From contig NZ_WQCG01000007.1 of assembly GCF_013032505.1 (NCBI RefSeq), positions 124,001 to 188,000 on the forward strand: DNA of 64,000 nucleotides. The letters are read 5' to 3'. Positions 37,817 through 46,843 of this stretch are shown here, in pieces (positions within the stretch are counted from its first letter, which is position 1; the number at the start of each line of letters is the position of its first letter). Under the pieces are notes generated by a model, which saw only the letters and a list, made by a program, of their open reading frames with translations, was not told where the DNA came from and ran no database searches. A program made the position numbers and the translations under genes. The stretch is from Ruegeria atlantica. GTDB taxonomy: Bacteria; Pseudomonadota; Alphaproteobacteria; Rhodobacterales; Rhodobacteraceae.

Positions 37817-39097
37817 ATGAAATTGAAACTGGCAACCGTGGCGCTGAGCGCCCTGATGGCCGCAGGTCCGGCTTTGGCGGATCTTGTGATCCCCGATCTG
37901 AGCTATCGCACCGGGCCTTACGCCGCTGGCGGTATTCCATTCTCGGATGGCTACAACGACTATTTCACCCTGTTGAATGAGCGCGATGGCGGCATTGGTG
38001 GTGTTCCGATCCGCATGGTCGAATGCGAAACCGGTTACAACACCGAAAAAGGCGTTGAATGCTATGAATCCACCAAGGGCGAAGGCGCTTTGGTTTATCA
38101 GCCGCTGTCCACAGGTATTACGTACCAGCTGATCCCAAAAGTCACTGCAGACGACATTCCGCTGCACACGATGGGATATGGTCGAACCTCGGCCAAGAAC
38201 GGCGATGTGTTCAGCCACACCTTCAACTATCCCGCCAACTACTGGGACGGAGCATCGGGTGCGGTAAACTATCTGCTCGAGGAGAACGGTGGTGATCTGA
38301 GTGGCAAGAAAATTGCGCTGGTCTACCACAACTCGGCCTACGGTAAGGAACCGATCCGTACGCTGGAAGAACTGTCAAAAAAGCACGGCTTTGAACTGGT
38401 TGCCCTGCCGGTCGATCACCCGGGTCAGGAACAGAAGTCGCAATGGCTGCAAATCCGCCGTGATCGTCCCGACTATGTCCTGATGTGGGGTTGGGGCGTG
38501 ATGAACCAGGTTGCGGTACAAGAGGCTGCAAACATCCGCTTCCCGATGGAAAACTTCATCGGCATCTGGTGGTCCGGTTCTGAAAACGACGTGTTGCCTG
38601 CAGGCGAAGCCGCCAATGGCTATAAGGCACTGACCTTCCACAACGTTGGCACGGACTTCCCGGTCTTTGACGATCTGCAGAAACACGTTGTCGATGCAGG
38701 CAAGGCTGCAGGTGCGGGCGATCAGGTAGGTACGGTTCTGTATAACCGTGGTCTCTATGCGGCTGTTCTGGCTGCCGAAGCCATCAAGAAAGCCCAGGAA
38801 ATCTCGGGCAATGCGGAAATCACCCCGTCTGAGATGCGTGCCGGTATGGAAGCACTGGAGATGACAGAAGAGAAGATGGCCGAACTGGGCCTGGCGAACT
38901 TCGGTCCGACCTTCTCGGTCTCCTGCGAAAACCACGGCGGTGACGCTTTGGTTGGCGTGACCCAGTGGGATGCGGCGAACAAGACCTGGACGCTCATCTC
39001 GGACTTCAAACCAACCGATGGTGAGGTGATCGGCGCGCTGATCGACGAGGACTCGAGCGCATACGCGTCGGAAAACAACATTGAAGGGCGCTGCTGA
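37817..39097 (+). CDS. Liv-type ABC transporter substrate-binding protein
   Basis: A 426-residue periplasmic-binding protein. ATG 37817 follows AGGGAGGAG and starts a signal peptide cleaved near ALADL. The mature part has the Peripla_BP_6 plan (type I fold), beginning LSYRTGPYAAGGIPFSDGYN. The protein is longer than classical LivJ (about 370), as is usual for binding proteins of aromatic or urea-type HAAT systems. A strong hairpin directly after the stop may stabilise its mRNA and help it outnumber the membrane subunits. Confidence 0.9.
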   Translation: MKLKLATVALSALMAAGPALADLVIPDLSYRTGPYAAGGIPFSDGYNDYFTLLNERDGGIGGVPIRMVECETGYNTEKGVECYESTKGEGALVYQPLSTGITYQLIPKVTADDIPLHTMGYGRTSAKNGDVFSHTFNYPANYWDGASGAVNYLLEENGGDLSGKKIALVYHNSAYGKEPIRTLEELSKKHGFELVALPVDHPGQEQKSQWLQIRRDRPDYVLMWGWGVMNQVAVQEAANIRFPMENFIGIWWSGSENDVLPAGEAANGYKALTFHNVGTDFPVFDDLQKHVVDAGKAAGAGDQVGTVLYNRGLYAAVLAAEAIKKAQEISGNAEITPSEMRAGMEALEMTEEKMAELGLANFGPTFSVSCENHGGDALVGVTQWDAANKTWTLISDFKPTDGEVIGALIDEDSSAYASENNIEGRC

Positions 39098-39116
39098 TAC
39101 AGCGCTTTGAACTAAC

Positions 39117-39140
39117 GGGGCGGCGGCAGACCGCCGCCCC
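39117..39140 (+). terminator. Strong hairpin after the substrate-binding protein gene
   Basis: GGGGCGGCGG (39117-39126) and CCGCCGCCCC (39131-39140) form a perfect 10-bp stem with a 4-base loop. No T-run follows. It is best read as an intra-operonic mRNA-stability or attenuation element that sets the level of the binding protein above that of the downstream ATPase and ligase. Confidence 0.55.
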
Positions 39141-39171
39141 GAAGCCCACACTCGCTTAAGGACACGCGCAG

Positions 39172-40005
39172 ATGCTGGATGCGGCTCAAACCACTGACGT
39201 CAAGGCGGAAACCCTGCTTGAGGTCAACAATATCGAGGTGATCTACAATCACGTGATCCTCGTCCTGAAAGGCGTTAGCCTGACCGTGCCCAAGGGTGGT
39301 ATCACGGCCCTGCTGGGCGGTAACGGTGCGGGGAAGACGACAACGCTCAAGGCGGTGTCGAACCTGCTGCATTCGGAACGCGGTGAAGTCACCAAAGGTA
39401 CGATCGAGTATCGCGGCACCAGCGTGCATGAAAGCGATCCCGCCGATCTGGTGGAAAAAGGCGTCATCCAGGTGATGGAAGGCCGCCATTGTTTCGAACA
39501 CCTGACTGTCGAGGAAAATCTGCTGACGGGCGCCTATACCCGTAAGGATGGCAAGGCCGCGATCCAGCAGGATCTTGAACTGGTCTACACGTATTTCCCA
39601 CGCCTCAAGGAGCGCCGTCGGTCGCAGGCAGGCTATACCTCGGGTGGTGAGCAACAGATGGTTGCGATGGGTCGGGCCCTAATGTCACGGCCCGAGACGA
39701 TCCTGCTGGACGAGCCCTCGATGGGTCTTGCGCCGCAGTTGGTAGAAGAGATTTTCGGAATCGTGAAGGACCTGAACGAGAAAGAAGGTGTGTCCTTCTT
39801 GCTGGCCGAACAGAACACAAATGTGGCTCTAAGATTTGCACATTACGGCTATATTCTGGAATCCGGGCGTGTCGTGATGGACGGCCCCGCTGCCGACCTG
39901 CGTGAAAACCCGGACGTGAAAGAGTTCTATCTGGGCATGTCCGAAGAAGGCCGCAAAAGCTTTCGTGACGTGAGATCTTACCGCCGCCGCAAGAGGTGGC
40001 TGTAA
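39172..40005 (+). CDS. Liv-type ABC transporter ATP-binding protein (LivF-like)
   Basis: A 277-residue ATPase. Walker A is GGNGAGKTT (about 45-53), the signature is TSGGEQQMVAMGRAL and Walker B is ILLDEPSMGLAP. It is a little longer than LivF (about 235) with a basic C-terminal tail (SYRRRKRW). It should form the heterodimeric motor with the LivG-like protein. The PaaK-like ligase gene begins 19 bp downstream. Confidence 0.92.
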   Translation: MLDAAQTTDVKAETLLEVNNIEVIYNHVILVLKGVSLTVPKGGITALLGGNGAGKTTTLKAVSNLLHSERGEVTKGTIEYRGTSVHESDPADLVEKGVIQVMEGRHCFEHLTVEENLLTGAYTRKDGKAAIQQDLELVYTYFPRLKERRRSQAGYTSGGEQQMVAMGRALMSRPETILLDEPSMGLAPQLVEEIFGIVKDLNEKEGVSFLLAEQNTNVALRFAHYGYILESGRVVMDGPAADLRENPDVKEFYLGMSEEGRKSFRDVRSYRRRKRWL

Positions 40006-40024
40006 GGGAATGGAGGATCTGGCG

Positions 40025-41242
40025 ATGACCTACTACGACGCTCTCGAAACCCGATCAGCCGACGAACGTGCCGCCGATCACGCCCAGGCGCTGCGTATTC
40101 AGATGACCCGAGCTTTGTCGGCCCCCGGCTTTGCAGCGCATCTGGCTGATGCGGATACTGGTGCCGTTAACTCTGTCGAAGATCTGGCCAAATTGCCGGT
40201 ATTGCGGAAATCCGATCTGGCAGCCGCCCAAGCGTCACGCCCGCCATTCGGCGGGTTCACCGTCAAACCCGCGCGGCATTTTCATCATGTGTTCCAGTCG
40301 CCCGGCCCAATTTACGAACCCGGCAGCACGGATCATGACTGGTGGCGCATGGGGCGGTTCCTGCATGCGGCAGGCGTAGGTCCTGGCGATATCGTCCAAA
40401 ACTGTTTCGGGTATCACCTGACGCCAGCGGGAATGATCTTCGAAAACGGCGCACGGGCGGTAGGGGCCGCAGTGCTGCCAGCCGGAACCGGCCAGACCGA
40501 GCTGCAAGTGACCGCAGCGCGCGATGTTGGCTGTACGGCTTATGCCGGAACGCCGGACTACCTGAAGATCATTCTGGACAAGGCAGATGAGATGGGCGTT
40601 GCCCTAGAATTCTCGAAGGCTGTTGTGGGTGGTGGTGCGCTATTCCCATCTTTGCGTCAGGACTATGCCGACCGGGGCATTTCCTGCCTGCAATGTTATG
40701 CCACGGCCGATCTGGGCAACATCGCCTATGAAAGCGCTGCGATGGAAGGGATGATCATCGACGAGCATGTCATTGTCGAGGTTGTCACCCCGGGCACCGG
40801 GACACCGGTGGCGATAGGTGAAGTGGGTGAAGTTGTGGTGACTTCTCTGAATCCTGATTACCCTCTGATCCGGTTCGCCACCGGTGACCTGTCGGCTATT
40901 ATGCCGGGTGTCTCTCCTTGCGGTCGGACCAATCTGCGGATCAAGGGATGGATGGGTCGTGCCGACCAAACCACTAAGATCAAGGGCATGTTCGTGCGCC
41001 CCGAACAGGTGGCTGCACTTGTCGATAAACACGAGGAAATCGTCAAAGCCCGTGTCATCGCCGCTCGTCAGGGAGAGATGGATACGATGACCGTTCAAAT
41101 CGAAAGCGCGGCTGGAGACGACATGGCCTATGCCAAGTCCGTGGCGGAGGTGCTGAAACTGAAGGGCGCCATTGAGGTCGTGGCGCCTGGATCGCTTCCC
41201 AAAGATGGGTTGGTGATCGAGGATCAGCGCGTCTACGAATGA
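40025..41242 (+). CDS. Phenylacetate-CoA ligase (PaaK)-like adenylate-forming enzyme
   Basis: ATG 40025, 8 bases after GGAGG, gives 405 residues; ATG 40010 overlaps its own SD. The general PaaK plan is clear: ATADLGNIAYES, then VTSLNPDYPLIRFATGDLS and TKIKGMFVRPEQV. However, the usual glycine-rich P-loop (SSGTTGKP) is replaced by QSPGPIYEPG near residue 93. Either this subfamily binds ATP differently, or it has another activity. It ends the operon with the acyl-CoA ligase and the Liv-type importer. Confidence 0.8.
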   Translation: MTYYDALETRSADERAADHAQALRIQMTRALSAPGFAAHLADADTGAVNSVEDLAKLPVLRKSDLAAAQASRPPFGGFTVKPARHFHHVFQSPGPIYEPGSTDHDWWRMGRFLHAAGVGPGDIVQNCFGYHLTPAGMIFENGARAVGAAVLPAGTGQTELQVTAARDVGCTAYAGTPDYLKIILDKADEMGVALEFSKAVVGGGALFPSLRQDYADRGISCLQCYATADLGNIAYESAAMEGMIIDEHVIVEVVTPGTGTPVAIGEVGEVVVTSLNPDYPLIRFATGDLSAIMPGVSPCGRTNLRIKGWMGRADQTTKIKGMFVRPEQVAALVDKHEEIVKARVIAARQGEMDTMTVQIESAAGDDMAYAKSVAEVLKLKGAIEVVAPGSLPKDGLVIEDQRVYE

Positions 41243-41254
41243 TCCAAAACTAAG

Positions 41255-41286
41255 TCTGCGGCAGTATGTGCCGCAGATTTGTTTCG
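41255..41286 (+). terminator. Terminator of the ligase / Liv-type operon
   Basis: TCTGCGGCA (41255-41263) pairs with TGCCGCAGA (41269-41277) around a 5-base loop, followed by the T-rich TTTGTTTC. It separates the operon from the iron permease gene. Confidence 0.75.
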
Positions 41287-41362
41287 CTGCAGACTGGTGT
41301 TTCTTAGCATTTTGGTCGATTAAAGGCTGATCAATAGCCAACGCCATTTACAACCCGGGTCC

Positions 41363-43027
41363 ATGGCCGAAATCGACTATTCAGAACACGGAACGCGCAA
41401 TCGCGGCGCGTTGGGCACCCGTTTGGTGGCCGCTGTGGCTTACTTCGTGGCGGCGGCTTGTCTTCTGCCGATGGTCGCGGTTGTTCTGGCGGCGGTGACC
41501 GGTGGGACGGATACGGTCTCGCATCTGGTCGAGACAGTTTTACCCGGTTATGCGTTAACAACTGTCATCCTTGTCGTTTTGGTGGCCATCGGCACCTTCT
41601 CGATAGGGGTTGGGGCTGCTTGGCTGGTGACGATGACGCGATTTCCGGGGGTTCGCTTTCTTGAAATTGCGCTGGTTCTGCCGCTGGCCTTCCCGGCTTA
41701 TGTTCTGGCCTACGCTTATACTTTCATTCTGGACCATCCCGGTATTGTGCAGACCACATTGCGGCAGGTGACGGGTTGGGGTCCGCGCGACTATTGGTTC
41801 CCGGAAATCCGCTCGACCGAGGGTGCGGCAGTGATGCTGATCCTTGTGCTTTATCCCTATGTCTACCTGCTGGCGCGCGCCGCGTTTCTGCAACAAAGCG
41901 CCACCGCCTTTCTGGCCGCCCGTGCACTGGGCAAAAGCCCTTGGCTGGCGTTCTGGCATGTGTCTCTGCCGATGGCCCGCCCGGCAATTGCAGGTGGCGT
42001 TCTGCTGGCAATCATGGAAACCATCGCTGATTTCGGCACTGTCGCCTATTTCGGCGTTCAGACCTTTGCCACGGGTATCTACACAAGCTGGTTCTCGATT
42101 GGGGATCGGGCCGCTGCTGCTCAGCTGGCTTTGTGCCTGCTGGGCTTCGCGTTGATCATGGCCGTGGCAGAACGGATGCAACGCGGCAAGGCGAAATACT
42201 ACCAGGCAGGAAAAAGCCATGCCTCTCTGCCTTCGGCGCAGTTAAAGGGTTGGCAATCTGTGGCGGCTTTCACCTTATGTCTAGTACCTGTGCTCTTGGG
42301 TTTTCTGTTGCCAGTCTTCATCTTGATCCAGATGGGTCTGACCTCGGAACAAAACCTGCTGTCGCGGCGATATATCGGGTTCATTCAAAACTCGCTGACA
42401 CTTGCGGGCGTGGCCGCCGTGGTCACGGTCTGTGCTGCGATCTGTGTTGGGTTCTTTCAGCGCCTTCGCCCGGGGCGGGGATCGTCGACTGCGGGTTATC
42501 TGGCGCGGTTGGGTTATGCGGTGCCTGGCGGCGTGATAGCCGTTGGCCTGATGGTGCCCTTTGCCAGATTCGACAACGCGCTGGATTCCTGGATGCGCGA
42601 AACGTTTGATATCTCAACAGGTCTGCTGGTTACGGGGTCGATCTGGCTGCTGGTGGCAGCCTATATGGTGCGCTTTCTGGCCGCTGCTCTCAGTGCATAT
42701 GAAGGGGGGCAAAGTACGGTGCACGCCAATATGGATGCCGCGTCCCGGTCTTTGGGACAATCCCCGCTGGGTACATTGCGCCGTGTGCACTTGCCGATCC
42801 TGACACCTTCGTTGTTGACAGCCTTGCTGATCGTGTTTGTCGACGTGATGAAAGAACTGCCCGCAACCCTGATCATGCGCCCGTTCAACTTTGATACACT
42901 GGCGGTGCAAGCCTATCGTCTGGCCTCGGACGAGCGGTTGGAAGGAGCGGCCGTACCGTCGCTTGTGATCCTGGCCGTTGGGTTATTGCCGGTGATTCTG
43001 ATCTGCCGGCAGGTCGGTCGTCGCTAA
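41363..43027 (+). CDS. Fe3+ ABC transporter permease (FbpB/SfuB-like)
   Basis: A 554-residue permease with two BPD_transp_1 units, about 12 hydrophobic segments in all, typical of ferric-iron importers. Coupling loops are seen twice: AARALGKSPWLAFWHVSLPMARP and ASRSLGQSPLGTLRRVHLPILTP. GGVLLAIMETIADFGTVAYF is a family hallmark. No binding protein or ATPase gene lies next to it, so its partners must be elsewhere. It stands between the ligase operon and the DUF2794 gene. Confidence 0.88.
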   Translation: MAEIDYSEHGTRNRGALGTRLVAAVAYFVAAACLLPMVAVVLAAVTGGTDTVSHLVETVLPGYALTTVILVVLVAIGTFSIGVGAAWLVTMTRFPGVRFLEIALVLPLAFPAYVLAYAYTFILDHPGIVQTTLRQVTGWGPRDYWFPEIRSTEGAAVMLILVLYPYVYLLARAAFLQQSATAFLAARALGKSPWLAFWHVSLPMARPAIAGGVLLAIMETIADFGTVAYFGVQTFATGIYTSWFSIGDRAAAAQLALCLLGFALIMAVAERMQRGKAKYYQAGKSHASLPSAQLKGWQSVAAFTLCLVPVLLGFLLPVFILIQMGLTSEQNLLSRRYIGFIQNSLTLAGVAAVVTVCAAICVGFFQRLRPGRGSSTAGYLARLGYAVPGGVIAVGLMVPFARFDNALDSWMRETFDISTGLLVTGSIWLLVAAYMVRFLAAALSAYEGGQSTVHANMDAASRSLGQSPLGTLRRVHLPILTPSLLTALLIVFVDVMKELPATLIMRPFNFDTLAVQAYRLASDERLEGAAVPSLVILAVGLLPVILICRQVGRR

Positions 43028-43103
43028 GGCGCAACAACCCAAAAATACCACGCCTTCGGCCATCAGGCTTGATTCAAACGCGTTTTCCGGCAAGGCTGAG
43101 GGT

Positions 43104-43454
43104 ATGAACATGCAGCCTCCCAGCCGGTTTTCTGCAAACTCGGCACAGATGCCCGTCGCGTTTAACCGGCACGAGATGTCCAATATCCTGTCTGTCTATG
43201 GCCGGATGGTCGCCGCCGGAGAATGGCGCGATTACGGAATTTCCAATTTACGCGATATGGCGGTGTTTTCCATTTTCCGACGAACGGCCGAACACCCGAT
43301 ATACCGGATCGAAAAGCACCCTCGTCTGCGATCAAAGCAGGGGATGTATTCGGTGATCGGCATGGATGGGCGCATTCTGAAGCGCGGTCATGATCTGCGG
43401 ACCGTTTTGCGTGTACTGGAACGCAAGCTGATCCGGTCCGTCGATCTTGATTAG
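43104..43454 (+). CDS. DUF2794 protein
   Basis: A 116-residue basic protein that fits the alphaproteobacteria-restricted DUF2794 family as I know it: RDMAVFSIFRRTAEHPIYRI, then KQGMYSVIGMDGRILKRGHD. The function is unknown. ATG 43104 is preceded by GGCTGAGGG. It converges with the NlpC/P60 gene, the two ends overlapping by 4 bp. Confidence 0.8.
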   Translation: MNMQPPSRFSANSAQMPVAFNRHEMSNILSVYGRMVAAGEWRDYGISNLRDMAVFSIFRRTAEHPIYRIEKHPRLRSKQGMYSVIGMDGRILKRGHDLRTVLRVLERKLIRSVDLD

Positions 43455-44188
43455 AGCCTTACGTGCGATGTCACTGGCCCGTCACCCTGTTCCAGAATCC
43501 GTGTGATTGCCTGATCCATGGGTTCGAACGTCACGTCCATATGGTAGGCATTTGCGTGCAACAGCATGTTTTCGCTGGAAACCCAGGCTACGTGACCTTT
43601 CCAAAATAGAAGATCACCACGTTTTGGTTGCGTTCCGGCAGGCATCGCGGTGCCCAACGTGCGCTCCTGATCTCCGCTGTCACCCGGACAGGAGATGCCA
43701 CAGGCCAGCAATCCAGCCTGAACCAGCCCTGAACAATCAATACCGAAGCGACTGTTGCCACCCCAAAGATAGGGCGTGCCTAGAAACAGTTCGGCCACAG
43801 CAACTGGATCGGTTAGGTGCGTTGCACTGAGTTTGGCGTGAATTGCGGGAACAAACCCAAGCTCTGTTTCCAGAAACCGGTTCTGTTCCGACAGCACGTT
43901 CAGTTTGCTGCCGAAACTCAGCGTCACCCGGTCAGGACTTTTCATGTCGGGCTGTTCGTAAGCATGTGTAGCAGGTGCCGTGATCCAGTGGGTTTCGGTT
44001 GTCTCGGGTCCAAGTTGGTTGGACAAAACCCAACCAGGATAGCCGTCTTTTTCAGCGGCAATTCGGCTCCATCCTTCGGTGTTTTCGACAATTTTGACAC
44101 TATCGCCAAACAAAAGTTGCCGGTCCCGTGGGCCATCGGGCCTGCGCAGCAGGTCGACAACCGGCTTTATGATACGTGCGTGACTCAT
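43451..44188 (-). CDS. NlpC/P60 cell-wall endopeptidase with SH3-like domain
   Basis: A 245-residue protein. Residues about 1-110 resemble bacterial SH3 modules (VVDLLRRPDGPRDRQLLFGD, then GWSRIAAEKDGYPGWV). The NlpC/P60 domain follows: GTPYLWGGNSRFGIDCSGLV with the catalytic Cys near 151, and KRGDLLFWKGHVAWV with the catalytic His. It should cleave peptide stems (D-Glu/diaminopimelate). No signal peptide is evident. It overlaps the upstream aminopeptidase gene by 4 bp; the pair may recycle murein peptides. Confidence 0.88.
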   Translation of the reverse strand: MSHARIIKPVVDLLRRPDGPRDRQLLFGDSVKIVENTEGWSRIAAEKDGYPGWVLSNQLGPETTETHWITAPATHAYEQPDMKSPDRVTLSFGSKLNVLSEQNRFLETELGFVPAIHAKLSATHLTDPVAVAELFLGTPYLWGGNSRFGIDCSGLVQAGLLACGISCPGDSGDQERTLGTAMPAGTQPKRGDLLFWKGHVAWVSSENMLLHANAYHMDVTFEPMDQAITRILEQGDGPVTSHVRL

Positions 44189-45573
44189 AGGTCCAAAATC
44201 TCGGGCAGGGCAGTCAACAAGGCGCGTGGTCCCTGTCCCAGACCGCCTTTGCTGCGCCCGGGCGCTTTGGTGGGCTGCCAGGAATAGATGTCGAAATGCA
44301 TATATCGGCTGTCGCCGACAAAACGGCGCAGGAACAGGGCTGCGGTGATCGAGCCCGCGAACCCGCCCAATGGCGCGTTGTCCAGATCGGCAATACCGGG
44401 TTCGATCATCGTCTCATAGGGTTCATGAAATGGCATCCGCCAGACCGGATCGGCCGATTGTTGGGCAGCACTGGCCAGCGCTTTGGCCGCGTCATCGTCA
44501 TCTGTGTAGAAGGGCGCCAGATCGGGGCCAACCGCCACCCGTGCAGCACCGGTTAGGGTCGCCATCGAGATGATCAGGTCCGGGTCGCCCTCATCCGCCA
44601 GTGTCAGTGCATCAGCCAGAACCAACCGCCCTTCGGCGTCGGTGTTATTGATCTCCACCGTCAGCCCCTTGCGCGAGGTCAGGATATCCCCGGGCCGGAA
44701 GGCATTGCCTGCGACCGAGTTTTCGACTGCCGGGATCAGCACGCGCAGTTGCACTGACAGCCTTAGCGACATGATCATCCGCGCCAACCCCAATACATTG
44801 GCCGCACCGCCCATGTCCTTTTTCATCAGGGACATCGAATTCCCCGGTTTCAGGTTCAGCCCGCCGGTGTCAAAGCACACACCTTTGCCGACCAGAGTCA
44901 ACTTCGGGCCGGCTTTGCCCCAGGTCATCTCGATCAGGCGCGGAGCTTGCGCGGCGGCACGACCCACTGTGTGGATCATCGGGAAATTCTTTTCCAGCAG
45001 GTCTTCGCCCTGAGTCGTTGTGCAGGTCGCGCCAAATTCCTGAGCCAAATCCTCGGCTGCAGTTTGCAGCTGATCCGGTCCCATGTCAGAGGCTGGCGTG
45101 TTGACCAGATCGCGGGTCAGCGCCTCAGCACTTGCCAGCGCCTCGATCCGCGCGGAATCGACACCGTCAGGCGCGACAAGCTGCGCCTTGGCTGGCGATT
45201 GTTTGGCGTATCGATCAAAAGCATATCCGGTCAGCAGCCAACCGAGGCATTCTGTGTGCAGCACCTCTTCGGGCACACCGGATGCGATGTTATAGGACCC
45301 TTTTGGTAAGGTTTCGACCGCGGCAGCCAACGGGAACCGCTTACGCGCACGACCGCTGCTTTTGCCGTATCCCGCCAAGGCAATCTTGGGCGTGCCATCT
45401 GATTGCGGGATTAGCAAAGTCTGCCCCATAGCTCCGGTGAACCCGCTGGCTTTTACCCATGACACCACGTGGGTTGGCCGATCCTTCAACCAATCTTCGA
45501 GATCCGGCTGTGATATGACATGCAGCGGAACGGAGGGCTCAGAGGGCGAAGCGAAGGACAGGGTCATGGACAT
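44185..45573 (-). CDS. Leucyl aminopeptidase, M17 family
   Basis: ATG 45573 gives 462 residues; ATG 45567 and an upstream start at 45624 are alternatives. The M17 signature NTDAEGRLVLADAL is intact; the metal-binding lysine and aspartate lie in LVGKGVCFDTGGLNLK, and KKDMGGAANVLG follows. It removes N-terminal residues from peptides in the cytoplasm as a Zn/Mn hexamer. It resembles the shorter PepA-like group typical of alphaproteobacteria (often called cytosol aminopeptidase). It overlaps the NlpC/P60 gene by 4 bp. Confidence 0.92.
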   Translation of the reverse strand: MSMTLSFASPSEPSVPLHVISQPDLEDWLKDRPTHVVSWVKASGFTGAMGQTLLIPQSDGTPKIALAGYGKSSGRARKRFPLAAAVETLPKGSYNIASGVPEEVLHTECLGWLLTGYAFDRYAKQSPAKAQLVAPDGVDSARIEALASAEALTRDLVNTPASDMGPDQLQTAAEDLAQEFGATCTTTQGEDLLEKNFPMIHTVGRAAAQAPRLIEMTWGKAGPKLTLVGKGVCFDTGGLNLKPGNSMSLMKKDMGGAANVLGLARMIMSLRLSVQLRVLIPAVENSVAGNAFRPGDILTSRKGLTVEINNTDAEGRLVLADALTLADEGDPDLIISMATLTGAARVAVGPDLAPFYTDDDDAAKALASAAQQSADPVWRMPFHEPYETMIEPGIADLDNAPLGGFAGSITAALFLRRFVGDSRYMHFDIYSWQPTKAPGRSKGGLGQGPRALLTALPEILDL

Positions 45574-45630
45574 CTCGGCTGGTTCGATTTGCGCCCAGCC
45601 TAGCCGTCCACGATCCGTCCGCAAGTCCCG

Positions 45631-46014
45631 TCAGACGGAAAGATCCTGCTGATCCCAGATCACAGTCAGCGAATTCTCACCCACACGGATAAGGCGCGAC
45701 AGGGTGGCCCCGGTTGCCACCGCATCCCCTGCATCGACATTTTGCGCTACGTCACCAGCGACACGGGCCAGTGCGGTCATGCCGATCTGTTCGGCGATCG
45801 CCACCAGAGACCGCGCGCATTTGCGCAGCCCGTCCCAGTCGCGATGCCGCCAGAGCCGCTCGCAATTTGACAGGCGCACAGCCAGTTCCTCGACCGTACG
45901 GCACAATACGTCCAGTGCGTTTTTGTCGCCCAGTTGGCGGTACAGCGCGTTCAAACGGTCCGAATCCAGTCGAACGGTTTCCTTTTGTTCAAGCGTGATC
46001 ACTTTATCCACCAC
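45631..46014 (-). CDS. Uncharacterised helical protein, possibly a degenerate HPt-like fold
   Basis: A 127-residue protein starting with one of two tandem GTG codons (46014 or 46011) after GGGG. It is almost wholly helical and contains RHRDWDGLRKCARSLVAIAE, whose layout recalls the four-helix HPt domain of phosphorelays. The HPt histidine motif (HxLKG) is not clearly present. The family is not recognised with certainty. The gene is separate from the aminopeptidase gene (57 bp) and divergent from the next gene. Confidence 0.6.
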   Translation of the reverse strand: MVDKVITLEQKETVRLDSDRLNALYRQLGDKNALDVLCRTVEELAVRLSNCERLWRHRDWDGLRKCARSLVAIAEQIGMTALARVAGDVAQNVDAGDAVATGATLSRLIRVGENSLTVIWDQQDLSV

Positions 46015-46236
46015 ATCTACCCCAATTTTCTACGCCCCCACGGCATAGCTGCACATTGATGGTGGAATCCTTTGCAAAACCTTGCGTCGGTGATTGAAAA
46101 TGGGTCGAATTTTCCGTGAATTCAGTTTAAAGCAACCGACAGACACACGAACAGCTTTCAATGTCCCACCCTTGTTTTGGTGCTCACTTGCTGCAAGTAC
46201 CCATCCAGGAAAGTGCGGATACAAGAGGACAGGACT

Positions 46237-46710
46237 ATGCCGATAACGACAGACGAACTGAACGCTGCCCGGAACGCTTGGGGCGAAGGTTTGATTGCCA
46301 TTTCAAAAGCGTATGAAGATGGCGGTATCGATGCAGCCCGTCCGGTTGCCGAGGACGTTCTGGATGCCGCTTATGGCTATGGTTTGGGACCGGTGTTGTT
46401 CAAGCCGACGATGGCGTCGGGGGACCAGACTTTCCGCCCAACGCGCCACGGTGCGCTCGCTTATTTCGTGGGCCACGACGCCGAATATCCGCTTGATGGC
46501 GGGTTTGGTATCAAAGGTTGGCGCGCGATGGAAAGCGTAACTTCTGCCTCGTTTGTTGAAGGCGACGTTGCCATGTGGATGGGTTCCGTCATGCTGACAG
46601 ACAAGGATGGTAACGTCACTCAGGTAGACAAAAGTTTCGGCTACAAGAAAGACGTCGAAGGCAGGCTGCTTATCGTCCTGCACCACTCATCCTTGCCTTA
46701 TCAACCGTGA
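46237..46710 (+). CDS. Small NTF2/SnoaL-like protein
   Basis: ATG 46237, with AGAGGACAGGA upstream, gives 157 residues. The N-terminal helix (LNAARNAWGEGLIAISKAYE), then alternating strands ending in KSFGYKKDVEGRLLIVLHHS, resemble the cone-shaped NTF2/SnoaL fold seen in CaMKII-association-like bacterial proteins. Homologues are sometimes named phosphoribosyl-AMP cyclohydrolase, without visible support here. No catalytic residues can be named. It is monocistronic and ends with a good terminator. Confidence 0.6.
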   Translation: MPITTDELNAARNAWGEGLIAISKAYEDGGIDAARPVAEDVLDAAYGYGLGPVLFKPTMASGDQTFRPTRHGALAYFVGHDAEYPLDGGFGIKGWRAMESVTSASFVEGDVAMWMGSVMLTDKDGNVTQVDKSFGYKKDVEGRLLIVLHHSSLPYQP

Positions 46711-46765
46711 GGAAAGCGTTGGGTTAGACGCAGCATCGCACTGACAAGCGGTCGAAAGAAATCGC

Positions 46766-46805
46766 ATGGCGCGGATCAGGCCTCTGATTTCGCGCCATTT
46801 TTTGT
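46766..46805 (+). terminator. Terminator after the NTF2-like gene
   Basis: ATGGCGCG (46766-46773) pairs with CGCGCCAT (46791-46798), with an inner ATCAG/CTGAT continuation, and is followed by a T-run (TTTTTTG). It is a classic Rho-independent terminator. Confidence 0.85.
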
Positions 46806-46843
46806 TATGATCGAAACCATAGTTATTTTATCAGGAGCGTGTC

